NCBI GenBank assembly: GCA_003248395.1
Contig: QFNA01000121.1
Coordinates: forward strand, 1 to 6,113
Direction of reading: 5' to 3'
DNA from: Citromicrobium sp.
GTDB taxonomy: Bacteria > Pseudomonadota > Alphaproteobacteria > Sphingomonadales > Sphingomonadaceae
DNA length: 6,113 bases
Shown here: piece by piece, positions 1 through 5,741 of the stretch
Layout of the letters: every line of letters begins with the position of its first letter
Numbering within the stretch: the first letter of the stretch is position 1
The notes under the pieces: generated by a model
Seen by the model: the letters and a program-made list of their open reading frames with translations, nothing else
Databases searched by the model: none
Told to the model about the DNA's origin: nothing
Position numbers and translations under genes: made by a program

Positions 1-65
1 GGGCTCCGCTACGCAGCCCATTGCTTCAACCGCGCTCATGCGCAACAACGCGGTCCGGCTCTAAT

Positions 66-86
66 CCCAGCTGGAGGAAAGCTGGG
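66..86. repeat. REP-like short palindrome
   Basis: The arms CCCAGCT (66-72) and AGCTGGG (80-86) are perfectly complementary around a 7-base spacer, with a possible T-G pair outside them. The form ATCCCAGC...GCTGGG resembles short dispersed palindromes that I recall from intergenic DNA of sphingomonads and related bacteria. There is no T-run after either arm, so an intrinsic terminator is not supported. Only one copy is in the window, so its repeat status is inferred by resemblance. The surrounding 1-182 has no other structure I can support. Confidence 0.35.
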
Positions 87-182
87 GGTCACGTCACAGT
101 GCACAGTTTTCCCTACCTGTTCCCTGCAAGCAATAAATGTCAGTGCCGCAAAGCTGGTTGGGTTACTGATTGAAGTTTGCAA

Positions 183-446
183 TTAATCCCACCCATCATC
201 CTTGATCGTGCGCACGCGCGGCTTCTCCTGCTCCTCCTCGCGGGGCTTCTCCGCTTCGCGTTTGTCCCAGTCGGACGGGGGTAGGGAGAGGGGTTCCGCG
301 GTGCGCCCGCGCGTGCCGTGGTGGGGATCGTAGAGAACGTGGGCCGGGTCGCGTTCGGGGCAATAGTTCGCGGCGCGGTCGACGTTTATTGTTTGCGCCC
401 TCAAACGTCGGGCGCGACGCGTCCGCGTCGCTTGGCTTCCTCGCAT
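183..446 (-). CDS. Small hypothetical protein
   Basis: This 87-residue ORF starts with ATG at 446 and ends with TAA. I do not recognise the family. The first 25 residues are arginine-rich and low in information. From about residue 27 (ANYCPERDPAHVLYDPHH) the composition looks more like a real protein. The C-terminal third is charged and disordered-looking (KREAEKPREEEQEKPRV) and ends in DDGWD. No signal peptide or membrane segment is visible. The start is uncertain: there is no clear Shine-Dalgarno before 446, and a TTG at 404 would remove the arginine-rich part. The same frame runs back past a TGA at 492-494 to an ATG at 518 that overlaps the stop of the upstream HTH gene, so the original gene may have been longer. 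It lies 71 bases downstream of that gene on the same strand and could be co-transcribed. Confidence 0.42.
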   Translation of the reverse strand: MRGSQATRTRRARRLRAQTINVDRAANYCPERDPAHVLYDPHHGTRGRTAEPLSLPPSDWDKREAEKPREEEQEKPRVRTIKDDGWD

Positions 447-517
447 AAGCTCGGGCGGCCGGTCGGCCTTGCCTCGCCTAACGGCTCGGTATCAAAACAG
501 ACCCGTGTCAAACCGCA

Positions 518-793
518 TCAGTCCGCCCCCGGATTGTCCCGCCAGTGGTCTTCGTCTTCGTTCCACTCTTCCAATTCGTCCTCGACTTCGACCAGGTCTT
601 CCAGTTCGCCGGCCGCTTTCCAGTCCTTGCCATGCTCCAGCTGGAAGAAGGTGGGGCCGTCCATGGCGTCGACCGGGCCGTCCTCCTCGGCGCGTTTGCG
701 GCGGGCGATTTCGGCGAGCTGGGCCTGCATCGCCTCGATCTCCTCCAGGCTCATCCCCACCGGATCGAAATGTTCGACCATGGCGGCGTTCAT
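518..793 (-). CDS. C-terminal half of the HTH gene, possibly a separate cistron
   Basis: This 91-residue ORF starts at an internal ATG in the second frame of the broken HTH gene. It begins MNAAMVEHFDPVGMSLEEIE, has a predicted helix, then GPTFFQLEHGKDW and a very acidic tail (EDLVEVEDELEEWNEDEDHW). The purine-rich sequence GGAGAAGG just before the ATG could serve as a ribosome-binding site, so this piece may be made as its own protein even though the upstream frame is shifted. The codons immediately upstream (TTQALTRAEKDD) also look like coding sequence, which favours it being the tail of one longer ancestral protein. No function can be assigned. Its TGA overlaps an ATG (TGATG) at 516-520. 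Confidence 0.5.
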   Translation of the reverse strand: MNAAMVEHFDPVGMSLEEIEAMQAQLAEIARRKRAEEDGPVDAMDGPTFFQLEHGKDWKAAGELEDLVEVEDELEEWNEDEDHWRDNPGAD

Positions 794-1256
794 GTCGTCC
801 TTCTCCGCACGGGTGAGGGCCTGGGTGGTCCCGTTTGCCGCGTTCGTCGCGGGCGTTCATCCTGAGGCAGAACATCAGCAGGCGATCGTTGCGGATGCGG
901 CGGAAGCCTTTCAGCTTGCCGCCGACGAAGACGGGGCTGAGCTGGCCGTCGATCGCGCGTTCATAGGCAATGTCCTTCAGCCGCTGCACGCCGAGATCGA
1001 GCGCGGCCTCCCATGCGCGGCGGAAGCTTTCCGAGCCGGGGCGGCGGCGCAGGTAGTAGGCGCCCTCGGGGCTCATGTTGACGTAGCGCGCGGCACGGAT
1101 GACGCTGCCCGTATCGGCCAGCGCGCCGATGAAGGCTTTCTGGCGGGCGGGGGTCCAGCCATCGTGGCGGTATTTGACGGGCACGCTGTCGAAAGCGGGC
1201 AGGTCTTCTGCGGCGACGGGGGTGCGGGTTTCGGTGGGGTCCTTGCGGCGGGTCAT
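518..1256 (-). pseudogene. HTH (terminase small subunit-like) protein gene, frameshifted
   Basis: The gene reads from ATG 1256 in one frame to about residue 142, then continues in the +1 frame to the TGA at 518. Skipping one G in the run at 830-832 joins ...NARDERGKR to TTQALTRAEKDDMNAAM and gives about 245 residues. The N-terminal part holds a helix-turn-helix-like stretch (residues about 45-70, GSVIRAARYVNMSPEGAYYL) resembling small phage-terminase-type DNA-binding proteins; I recall similar hypothetical proteins in sphingomonads. The C-terminal part has a helix (LEEIEAMQAQLAEIARRK) and a strongly acidic tail. Without a shift the first frame runs on to 492 as an arginine-rich tail typical of out-of-frame GC-rich DNA. 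A strong Shine-Dalgarno (AGGAG, 1269-1265) lies 8 bases before the ATG, partly in a hairpin. Function is unknown. The shift could be a true mutation, an assembly error or, less likely, programmed. Confidence 0.62.
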
Positions 1257-1266
1257 CAGCGGCTCT

Positions 1267-1290
1267 CCTGTCCGGGGTTAACCGGACAGG
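1267..1290 (-). promoter_or_regulatory. 9-bp hairpin overlapping the HTH gene's ribosome-binding site
   Basis: CCTGTCCGG (1267-1275) and CCGGACAGG (1282-1290) form a perfect 9-bp stem with a 6-base loop. It lies in the 69-base gap between the proA stop and the HTH gene start. In the minus-strand transcript the 3' arm ends in ...CAGG, and the Shine-Dalgarno AGGAG (1269-1265) takes its first three bases from that arm. Folding would therefore compete with ribosome binding. There is no following T-run on either strand, so it is not a classic intrinsic terminator, though it could stabilise the 3' end of a proC-proA transcript. The structure is seen directly; the role is inferred. Confidence 0.5.
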
Positions 1291-1325
1291 GTGGAGCAGA
1301 AACTTCGCGTGTAGGAAAATGGCAA

Positions 1326-2591
1326 TTACGGGCGCGTCTGGCCGCTGCCGTGGACGAGGTATTTGAAGCTGCACAATTGCTCGAGGCCGACGGGGCCGCG
1401 GGCGTGCATCTTGCCGGTGGCGATGCCGATCTCCGCGCCCATGCCGAACTCGCCGCCGTCGGCGAACTGCGTGCTGGCGTTGCGCATGACGATCGCGCTG
1501 TCGATGCTGGCCATGAAGCGCCTTGCGGCGGCATCGTCCTCGGTCAGGATCGCGTCGGTGTGGTGCGAGGAGTGGGTCTGGACCCACGCGATCGCCTGGT
1601 CGAGCCCGTCGACCACCTTCACCGATGCGATGGGGTCGAGATATTCGGTGCTCCAGTCGTCGTCGGTGGCGGGGGTGATGGAGCTGTCGATGGCGACGGC
1701 TTCTTCGTCGCCGCGCAATTCGCAATCGCCGCCCATGATGGCGGTGAGGCGGGGGATGAAGTCTTTCGCCACGGCGCGGTCGACCACCACGCTCTCGGTC
1801 GCGCCGCAGACGCCGGTGCGGCGCAGCTTGGCATTGCGGATGACCTCGGCAGCCTTGTCGAGATCGGCTGCCTCGTGGACATAGCTGTGGCAATTGCCGT
1901 CGAGGTGGAGGAGGGTGGGCACGCTCGCCTGGTCGCGGACGAGTTCGACCAGCCCGCGGCCACCGCGCGGGATGACGAGGTCGACGTATTCGTCGGCCTT
2001 GAGCAGCGCGGCGACGGCCTCGCGATCGGTAGTGCCGACGGTCTGCACGGCATCTTCGGGGAGGCCGGCGGCCTTGAGTCCGGCCCGCATGCATTCCACG
2101 ATGACGCGGGTCGAATTGCGGCTCTCGCTGCCGCCGCGCAGGATCACGGCATTGCCGCTTTTCAGGCACAGCGCGCTGGCGTCGGCGCCGACATTGGGGC
2201 GGCTTTCGTAGATCATGCCGATCACGCCGATGGGCACGGCGACACGTTCGATCCTGAGGCCATTGGGGCGTTGGAATGTGGCGAGCTCGCGGCCGACGGG
2301 GTCCGGGAGCTCGGCGATGTCCTCGAGCGCATTTGCCATGGCTTCGACACGATCTTCGGTCAGCCGGAGGCGATCGATAAAGCTGTCCGGCTTCTTGCCC
2401 TCGACGCTCTTCACGTCCTTGGCATTGGCGTCGAGCAACCGCGACGTCGCCTCGCGCAGCGCCCTGGCCGCTTCTCGCAGGGCGGTGTTCTTGGCATCGG
2501 TCCCGGCCGAAAGGAGGCCGCTGGCGGCCTTCCGGGCGCGCGCGCCAATTTCGTCGATGTGCTGTTGCGGGTCGAGTGTCTGGTCGGTCAT
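1326..2591 (-). CDS. proA: Glutamate-5-semialdehyde dehydrogenase (gamma-glutamyl phosphate reductase)
   Basis: ProA catalyses the second step of proline synthesis in the cytoplasm: NADPH-dependent reduction of glutamyl-5-phosphate to glutamate-5-semialdehyde. The 421-residue protein is full length for the family and of the aldehyde-dehydrogenase fold. Visible family motifs are IYESRPNVGADASALCLKSG (127-146), the following GGSES (153-157), VIPRGGRGLVELV (206-218), the likely catalytic Cys262 in TGVCGATE, and the C-terminal signature region STQFADGGEFGMGAEIG (373-389) followed by HARGPVGLEQL. The ATG at 2591 gives a normal N-terminus and is preceded by a purine-rich AAAGAGA, a modest ribosome-binding site. 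It follows proC by 47 bases on the same strand, so the two are probably one transcript. No truncation or missing key residue was found. Confidence 0.97.
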   Translation of the reverse strand: MTDQTLDPQQHIDEIGARARKAASGLLSAGTDAKNTALREAARALREATSRLLDANAKDVKSVEGKKPDSFIDRLRLTEDRVEAMANALEDIAELPDPVGRELATFQRPNGLRIERVAVPIGVIGMIYESRPNVGADASALCLKSGNAVILRGGSESRNSTRVIVECMRAGLKAAGLPEDAVQTVGTTDREAVAALLKADEYVDLVIPRGGRGLVELVRDQASVPTLLHLDGNCHSYVHEAADLDKAAEVIRNAKLRRTGVCGATESVVVDRAVAKDFIPRLTAIMGGDCELRGDEEAVAIDSSITPATDDDWSTEYLDPIASVKVVDGLDQAIAWVQTHSSHHTDAILTEDDAAARRFMASIDSAIVMRNASTQFADGGEFGMGAEIGIATGKMHARGPVGLEQLCSFKYLVHGSGQTRP

Positions 2592-2627
2592 GGTATCTCT
2601 TTATCTGGTTCGTGTGTCAGGCGGGAG

Positions 2628-2645
2628 GCGCTGAAGGTTCAGCGC
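2628..2645 (-). promoter_or_regulatory. Inverted repeat across the proC stop codon
   Basis: GCGCTGAA (2628-2635) and TTCAGCGC (2638-2645) are perfect inverted copies separated by only two bases. In RNA the most likely form is a 6-7 bp stem closing a small loop. The proC stop codon (2639-2641) lies inside it. No T-run follows, so a complete terminator is unlikely. A stem between proC and proA could affect RNA processing or the proC:proA expression ratio. The repeat is seen in the sequence; any role is inference. Confidence 0.35.
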
Positions 2646-3508
2646 AGTTCGACCGCCCGTTCGTATGCTGCCTGCAGGGTTGCGCTCAGGCGTTCGGACA
2701 AGCCGCCGTCGCCGTTGAGCGCATCGAGGCCCGCGGCCGTGGTGCCGCCCTTGCTCGTCACCGAATTGCGCAGTTCTGCGAGCGGAGTATCGGTTTGCTC
2801 GACCGCCATGGCGACGGCACCGCCGATCGTGCCGAGCACCATCTCGCGCGCCTGTTCCGGATCGAAACCCATGTCGATCGCCGCCTGCGTATAGGCGCGG
2901 GCGAGTTCGAAGACGTAGCCGGGGCCAGATCCGGCCACCGCAGTGACGCGATCCAGCATATCCTCGCTGTCGACGGTGACGGTCCTGCCGGCGCGGCTCA
3001 TGAAGTCCTGCGCATGGGCAAGGTGATCCGGCGTGGCCCTCGGCCCGGGCGCTATACCGCTTACCCCGCGACCGATGGCTGCGGGCAAATTCGGCATGAC
3101 GCGGATGACGGGCGCATCGCCCATGATGCGCGAGAGCCGATCGCTCGAATACCCCGCGGCGATCGAAAGGACGTAGCCGCCCGAAGCCAGATTTTCGGCA
3201 TATTCGGGCAGAATGTCGTCGATCATCTGCGGCTTGATCGCCGCAACGATGCAATCGAAGGTTTCGTCGGCAATCGGGTCCCGGTTCTGCACCAGGCGTA
3301 CGCCGTCGGGCACGCTGTCCTGCACCGGATCGACCACGGTGATGTCCTCGCCGCCCCTCGACCATTGCGAAAGTAAAGCGGAGCCCATTTTTCCGCAGCC
3401 GACGATTAAAACAGTATTGATGATAACTAAATTCCGTTTCTGTGCGATTGCGCACGATATTTTGTCTAGGCAACTGTCCTCAATCAGACTGTATTTGTGC
3501 AGTTCCAA
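2639..3508 (-). CDS. proC: Pyrroline-5-carboxylate reductase
   Basis: ProC performs the last step of proline synthesis, NAD(P)H-dependent reduction of 1-pyrroline-5-carboxylate to L-proline, in the cytoplasm. The N-terminal Rossmann motif VLIVGCGKMGSALL, the central MPNLPAAIGRGVSG (138-151), VAGSGPGYVF (191-200) and the C-terminal family signature ELRNSVTSKGGTTAAGL are all present. From the TTG at 3508 the product would be 289 residues, about 20-30 longer than usual. The extra N-terminus (about 30 residues before the Rossmann strand) lies in AT-rich DNA and looks unlike the rest. No ATG, GTG or TTG exists in frame between that TTG and Met41 inside the nucleotide-binding loop, so the true start is either this TTG or a rare codon (ATT, ATA, ATC or CTG) closer in. 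No Shine-Dalgarno precedes the TTG. ProC is the promoter-proximal gene of a probable proC-proA operon divergent from proB. Confidence 0.93.
   Translation of the reverse strand: MELHKYSLIEDSCLDKISCAIAQKRNLVIINTVLIVGCGKMGSALLSQWSRGGEDITVVDPVQDSVPDGVRLVQNRDPIADETFDCIVAAIKPQMIDDILPEYAENLASGGYVLSIAAGYSSDRLSRIMGDAPVIRVMPNLPAAIGRGVSGIAPGPRATPDHLAHAQDFMSRAGRTVTVDSEDMLDRVTAVAGSGPGYVFELARAYTQAAIDMGFDPEQAREMVLGTIGGAVAMAVEQTDTPLAELRNSVTSKGGTTAAGLDALNGDGGLSERLSATLQAAYERAVELR
3442..3455. promoter_or_regulatory. Short inverted repeat inside the proC N-terminal region
   Basis: GTGCG (3442-3446) and CGCAC (3451-3455) are perfect inverted copies around a 4-base spacer. Its TGTGCG half resembles the TTGTGCA half-site of the 17-bp palindrome farther along the same control region. 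It falls within the doubtful N-terminal extension of proC, so it may be regulatory rather than coding DNA. The dyad is short, and chance occurrence is possible. Confidence 0.25.
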
Positions 3509-3515
3509 TATCAGG

Positions 3516-3521
3516 AGTATA
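3516..3521 (-). promoter_or_regulatory. Candidate -10 element for proC-proA
   Basis: On the minus strand TATACT (3521-3516) matches the sigma-70 -10 consensus at four of six positions, including the key T-A start and final T. A start of transcription about seven bases on would fall at 3509-3508, right at the in-frame TTG, implying a leaderless or nearly leaderless message. No convincing -35 hexamer is seen at 16-18 bases upstream. A second -10-like TACAAT lies at 3536-3531. The call is tentative. Confidence 0.3.
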
Positions 3522-3565
3522 GTTTACTTTATTGTATTGTGACCACGGTAAAATTCGATTTTGCT

Positions 3566-3582
3566 GTTGTGCACTGCACAAC
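3566..3582. promoter_or_regulatory. 17-bp palindromic operator candidate between proC and proB
   Basis: GTTGTGCACTGCACAAC is a perfect 8-1-8 dyad around C3574. It lies in the AT-rich divergent region and overlaps the best -35 candidate for proB, while sitting about 45 bases upstream of the candidate proC -10. A further TTGTGCA half-site occurs at 3495-3501, about 72 bases centre to centre. This is the geometry of a dimeric transcription factor site controlling two divergent promoters. I do not recognise the cognate regulator, and no regulator gene of a fitting type is adjacent unless the broken HTH gene is meant, for which there is no evidence. Confidence 0.5.
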
Positions 3583-3597
3583 GACTATCTATATAAC
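3567..3597 (+). promoter_or_regulatory. Candidate proB promoter
   Basis: TTGTGC (3567-3572) and TATATA (3590-3595) are separated by 17 bases; the overlapping TATAAC (3592-3597) gives a better -10 with a 19-base spacer. Transcription would begin near 3602, leaving roughly 30 untranslated bases before the ATG at 3634. The -35 is embedded in the 17-bp palindrome, so a bound protein there would be expected to block polymerase. This is pattern matching only. Confidence 0.38.
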
Positions 3598-3633
3598 TTT
3601 ACGAAAATTTCAAGGCAGAACAATTATCGCATT

Positions 3634-4776
3634 ATGACAGAGAAAAAGACTATTGTCGTCAAGATCGGGTCGGCGCTGCTTGCCAATCAAGAGATGCTTA
3701 CCCCGCGTTATGGCTTCCTGCAGCGCCTGATGGAAGATGTCGCACACCTGCGTGCAGGGGGATGGAATGTGATCCTGTGTTCGTCCGGATCGGTGGCACT
3801 GGGACTGCGGATCGTCGGCGAAACACCCGAGACCGCGGGCGTGTCGGACAAGCAGGCGGCCGCGGCCTGCGGAATGCCATTGCTGCTCAACGCCTACAAG
3901 CAGGTGGGGCACGAATTCGGTTTCGACATCGCGCAAGTGCTACTCACGCTCGGCGATTTCGAGGATCACCGCCGTTTTCTCAACACCCGCAACACGGTCC
4001 ACCGGCTGCTGGAGGCGGGGGTCATGCCGATCGTCAACGAGAACGACACGATCACGACCGAGGAGATCCGCGTCGGGGACAACGACCGGCTTGCCGCCAA
4101 GGTCGCGCAGATGGTCGGGGCGAGCGATTTCATCATCTTGACGGGCGTCGACGGATTGTATGACCGCAACCCCGACGATCCTGAGGCGGAATTCGTGCCC
4201 GAGGTCGAGGACGTCACCCTCTACATGGATGCGACCAAGGGCAAGAGCACGCTGGGCACAGGCGGGATGGAAACCAAGCTGCTCGCGGCAAACATGGCGC
4301 AGGGTGCAGGGGTGACGACGTGGATTGCGCAGGGCGAAGCCGATCGTCCCCTGTCGACCGTGCTGACCGGCGAGCGGCGCGCGACGAAGGTGATACCGCA
4401 TGCGGAGCCATTGTCCGGGTGGGACAGCTGGATCGCCAATCGCCTGCAGATGGCAGGCAGCATCGTGGTAAGCGAAGCGGTTGCGGATCGGCTGTCGTCG
4501 GGTGACAATCCGATCTGCCGCGCCGATGTCGAATCGATGGACGGCGATTTCACGCGCGGTGACGTGCTGCATGTTTACGATACCAAGGGTGTCGAGCGAG
4601 CACGCGGCCTGAGCGATTTTACCTCAGAGGAATTGCGCGTGATGATCCACAATCCCGCCACCGAAGCCGAGCAGTTGCTCGGTTACAAGACCAAGGGCGA
4701 AATCGTGCGGAGCAACAATCTCGTCATGCTCGCACCGACGCATCTGTTGTGGGATGCGCCAGACGCGATCGGCTGA
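3634..4776 (+). CDS. proB: Glutamate 5-kinase
   Basis: ProB carries out the first, normally proline-feedback-inhibited, step of proline synthesis: ATP-dependent phosphorylation of L-glutamate to glutamyl-5-phosphate. With the ATG at 3634 the product is 380 residues, the usual length. The amino-acid kinase domain spans about 5-260, with IVVKIGSALL (7-16), SSGSVALG (50-57), NENDTI (135-140), VGDNDRLAAKVA (147-158), LTGVDGLYDRNP (169-180) and GTGGMETKLLAA (208-219). A C-terminal PUA-type domain follows (about 272-370). Upstream in-frame sequence to a TTG at 3532 is cysteine-rich, AT-rich and unlike the family, so I reject it as coding. No strong Shine-Dalgarno is placed before 3634; AAGG at 3612-3615 is too far. 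It diverges from proC-proA. bamD starts 97 bases downstream and probably has its own promoter. Confidence 0.96.
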   Translation: MTEKKTIVVKIGSALLANQEMLTPRYGFLQRLMEDVAHLRAGGWNVILCSSGSVALGLRIVGETPETAGVSDKQAAAACGMPLLLNAYKQVGHEFGFDIAQVLLTLGDFEDHRRFLNTRNTVHRLLEAGVMPIVNENDTITTEEIRVGDNDRLAAKVAQMVGASDFIILTGVDGLYDRNPDDPEAEFVPEVEDVTLYMDATKGKSTLGTGGMETKLLAANMAQGAGVTTWIAQGEADRPLSTVLTGERRATKVIPHAEPLSGWDSWIANRLQMAGSIVVSEAVADRLSSGDNPICRADVESMDGDFTRGDVLHVYDTKGVERARGLSDFTSEELRVMIHNPATEAEQLLGYKTKGEIVRSNNLVMLAPTHLLWDAPDAIG

Positions 4777-4835
4777 CACTCGTTGGTCGTCGCTGCGGCG
4801 GGCTTATTTGCGGTGAAAACCCGACAGAACTTCAC

Positions 4836-4864
4836 TTGGCGTTCAGCGGAGCGCTGGCTATAGG
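4836..4864 (+). promoter_or_regulatory. Candidate bamD promoter
   Basis: TTGGCG (4836-4841) and TATAGG (4859-4864) are separated by 17 bases. Transcription would begin near 4871, only a few bases before the bamD ATG at 4874, implying a very short or absent leader. That agrees with the lack of a clear Shine-Dalgarno. A small dyad, CAGCG (4844-4848) and CGCTG (4852-4856), sits in the spacer; in GC-rich DNA it may be chance. Confidence 0.4.
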
Positions 4865-4873
4865 CTCGGTCCC

Positions 4874-5677
4874 ATGAGCACTTATCCGCGCATCTGTCGC
4901 ACCTTCGCCCTTGGCGCCGCCGCTGCGGCATCGGTTCTAGTCGCCGGATGTGCCAGCAGGGGCGGTGGCGGTCCGGAGGACACGTCCTACGTCGCGCGCG
5001 ACGTGGAAACGCTCTATTCCGAAGCGAAAAGCAGGCTCGATCGCGGCAATGCCCCGCTCGCCGCGGCGCTGTTCGACGAGGTCGAACGCCAGCATCCCTA
5101 TTCGCCCTGGGCCCGCCGTGCCCAGCTGATGAGTGCGTTCAGCTATTACACGGCGCAGGATTACAACAAGGCGGTTCAGGCGGCGCAGCGTTTCCTGCAG
5201 ATCCATCCGGGTAACAAGGATGCTCCCTACGCCTATTACCTGATCGCACTGTCCTATTACGAACAGATCAGCGACGTTCAGCGCGACCAGAAGATTACCG
5301 AACAGGCGCTGACCGCGCTGCGCGAAGTCGACCGGCGTTTCCCCCAGACCGAATATGCCGCCGACGCACGGCTCAAGATCGATCTCGTGCAGGATCATCT
5401 GGCCGGCAAGGAAATGGAGATCGGACGCTATTACCAGAGAGCGGGCAAGTGGATTGCCGCGCAGATCCGGTTCCAGAACGTGGTCGACAATTTCCAGACC
5501 ACGAGCCACGCCCCCGAAGCTCTCTATCGCCTGACCGAATCGAGCCTTGCGCTGGGCATTCCGGCTGAAGCCGTCAAGTACGCGGCGGTGCTCGGGGCCA
5601 ACTATCCCGGCAACGAATGGTACGAAAAGGCGTACGACCTCGTCCAGGATCACGCACCCAGCGTCGCTGCCAGCTAG
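4874..5677 (+). CDS. bamD: Outer membrane protein assembly factor BamD (lipoprotein)
   Basis: BamD is an essential lipoprotein of the BAM complex; anchored to the periplasmic face of the outer membrane, it works with BamA to fold beta-barrel proteins. The 267-residue product has a lipoprotein signal peptide: a short basic N-terminus, an alanine-rich hydrophobic core (11-24) and the lipobox LVAGC with the lipidated Cys26. A glycine-rich linker follows, then tetratricopeptide-like repeats over about 40-260, including AKSRLDRGNAPLAAALFDEV, AFSYYTAQDYNKAVQAAQRF and the family-typical QRDQKITEQAL (136-146). Length and layout are normal for alphaproteobacterial BamD (formerly ComL). The ATG at 4874 is the only start that gives an intact signal peptide. 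recN follows 71 bases downstream on the same strand. Confidence 0.95.
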   Translation: MSTYPRICRTFALGAAAAASVLVAGCASRGGGGPEDTSYVARDVETLYSEAKSRLDRGNAPLAAALFDEVERQHPYSPWARRAQLMSAFSYYTAQDYNKAVQAAQRFLQIHPGNKDAPYAYYLIALSYYEQISDVQRDQKITEQALTALREVDRRFPQTEYAADARLKIDLVQDHLAGKEMEIGRYYQRAGKWIAAQIRFQNVVDNFQTTSHAPEALYRLTESSLALGIPAEAVKYAAVLGANYPGNEWYEKAYDLVQDHAPSVAAS

Positions 5678-5723
5678 GCACACCTGTTTGCAACACGAAG
5701 CAGGGCGGTGACGCGCGCGCGAT

Positions 5724-5741
5724 GCTGCGCTAAGGCTGCGC
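5724..5741 (+). promoter_or_regulatory. Direct repeat just upstream of recN
   Basis: GCTGCGC occurs at 5724-5730 and again at 5735-5741, 11 bases apart start to start, about one helical turn. TAAGG between the copies resembles the -10-like TATAGG before bamD, and both are followed by a gene start within about 15 bases. An outer 6-bp inverted pair, CGATGC (5720-5725) and GCATCG (5740-5745), surrounds it. The GC-rich setting makes chance repeats common, so the regulatory reading is weak. Confidence 0.22.

Noticed and set aside
2..63. C-terminus of a plus-strand gene ending in ...MRNNAVRL at a TAA, or a minus-strand gene starting at 39
   Set aside because: Only about 20 codons are visible and nothing is recognisable; other frames are equally open.
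492..1256. HTH gene as one uninterrupted 254-residue protein
   Set aside because: After about residue 142 the frame becomes arginine/glycine-rich out-of-frame sequence, while another frame carries the protein-like continuation.
1267..1290. Intrinsic terminator for proC-proA
   Set aside because: The stem is strong, but no U-rich tract follows on either strand.
318..2894. Very long plus-strand open frame (858 codons) antisense to the HTH gene, proA and part of proC
   Set aside because: It is a codon-bias mirror of GC-rich genes on the other strand; its translation shows no domain and proA beneath it is certain.
2601..3473. Second minus-strand frame of 290 codons overlapping proC
   Set aside because: Arginine-rich shadow of proC in another frame with no recognisable motifs.
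3532..3633. Upstream TTG start extending ProB by 34 residues
   Set aside because: The extension is cysteine-rich and AT-rich, covers the promoter and palindrome, and the ATG at 3634 gives the normal ProB N-terminus.
3509..3633. Proline-codon leader peptide for attenuation upstream of proB or proC
   Set aside because: No short ORF with clustered proline codons and no terminator/antiterminator pair is visible.
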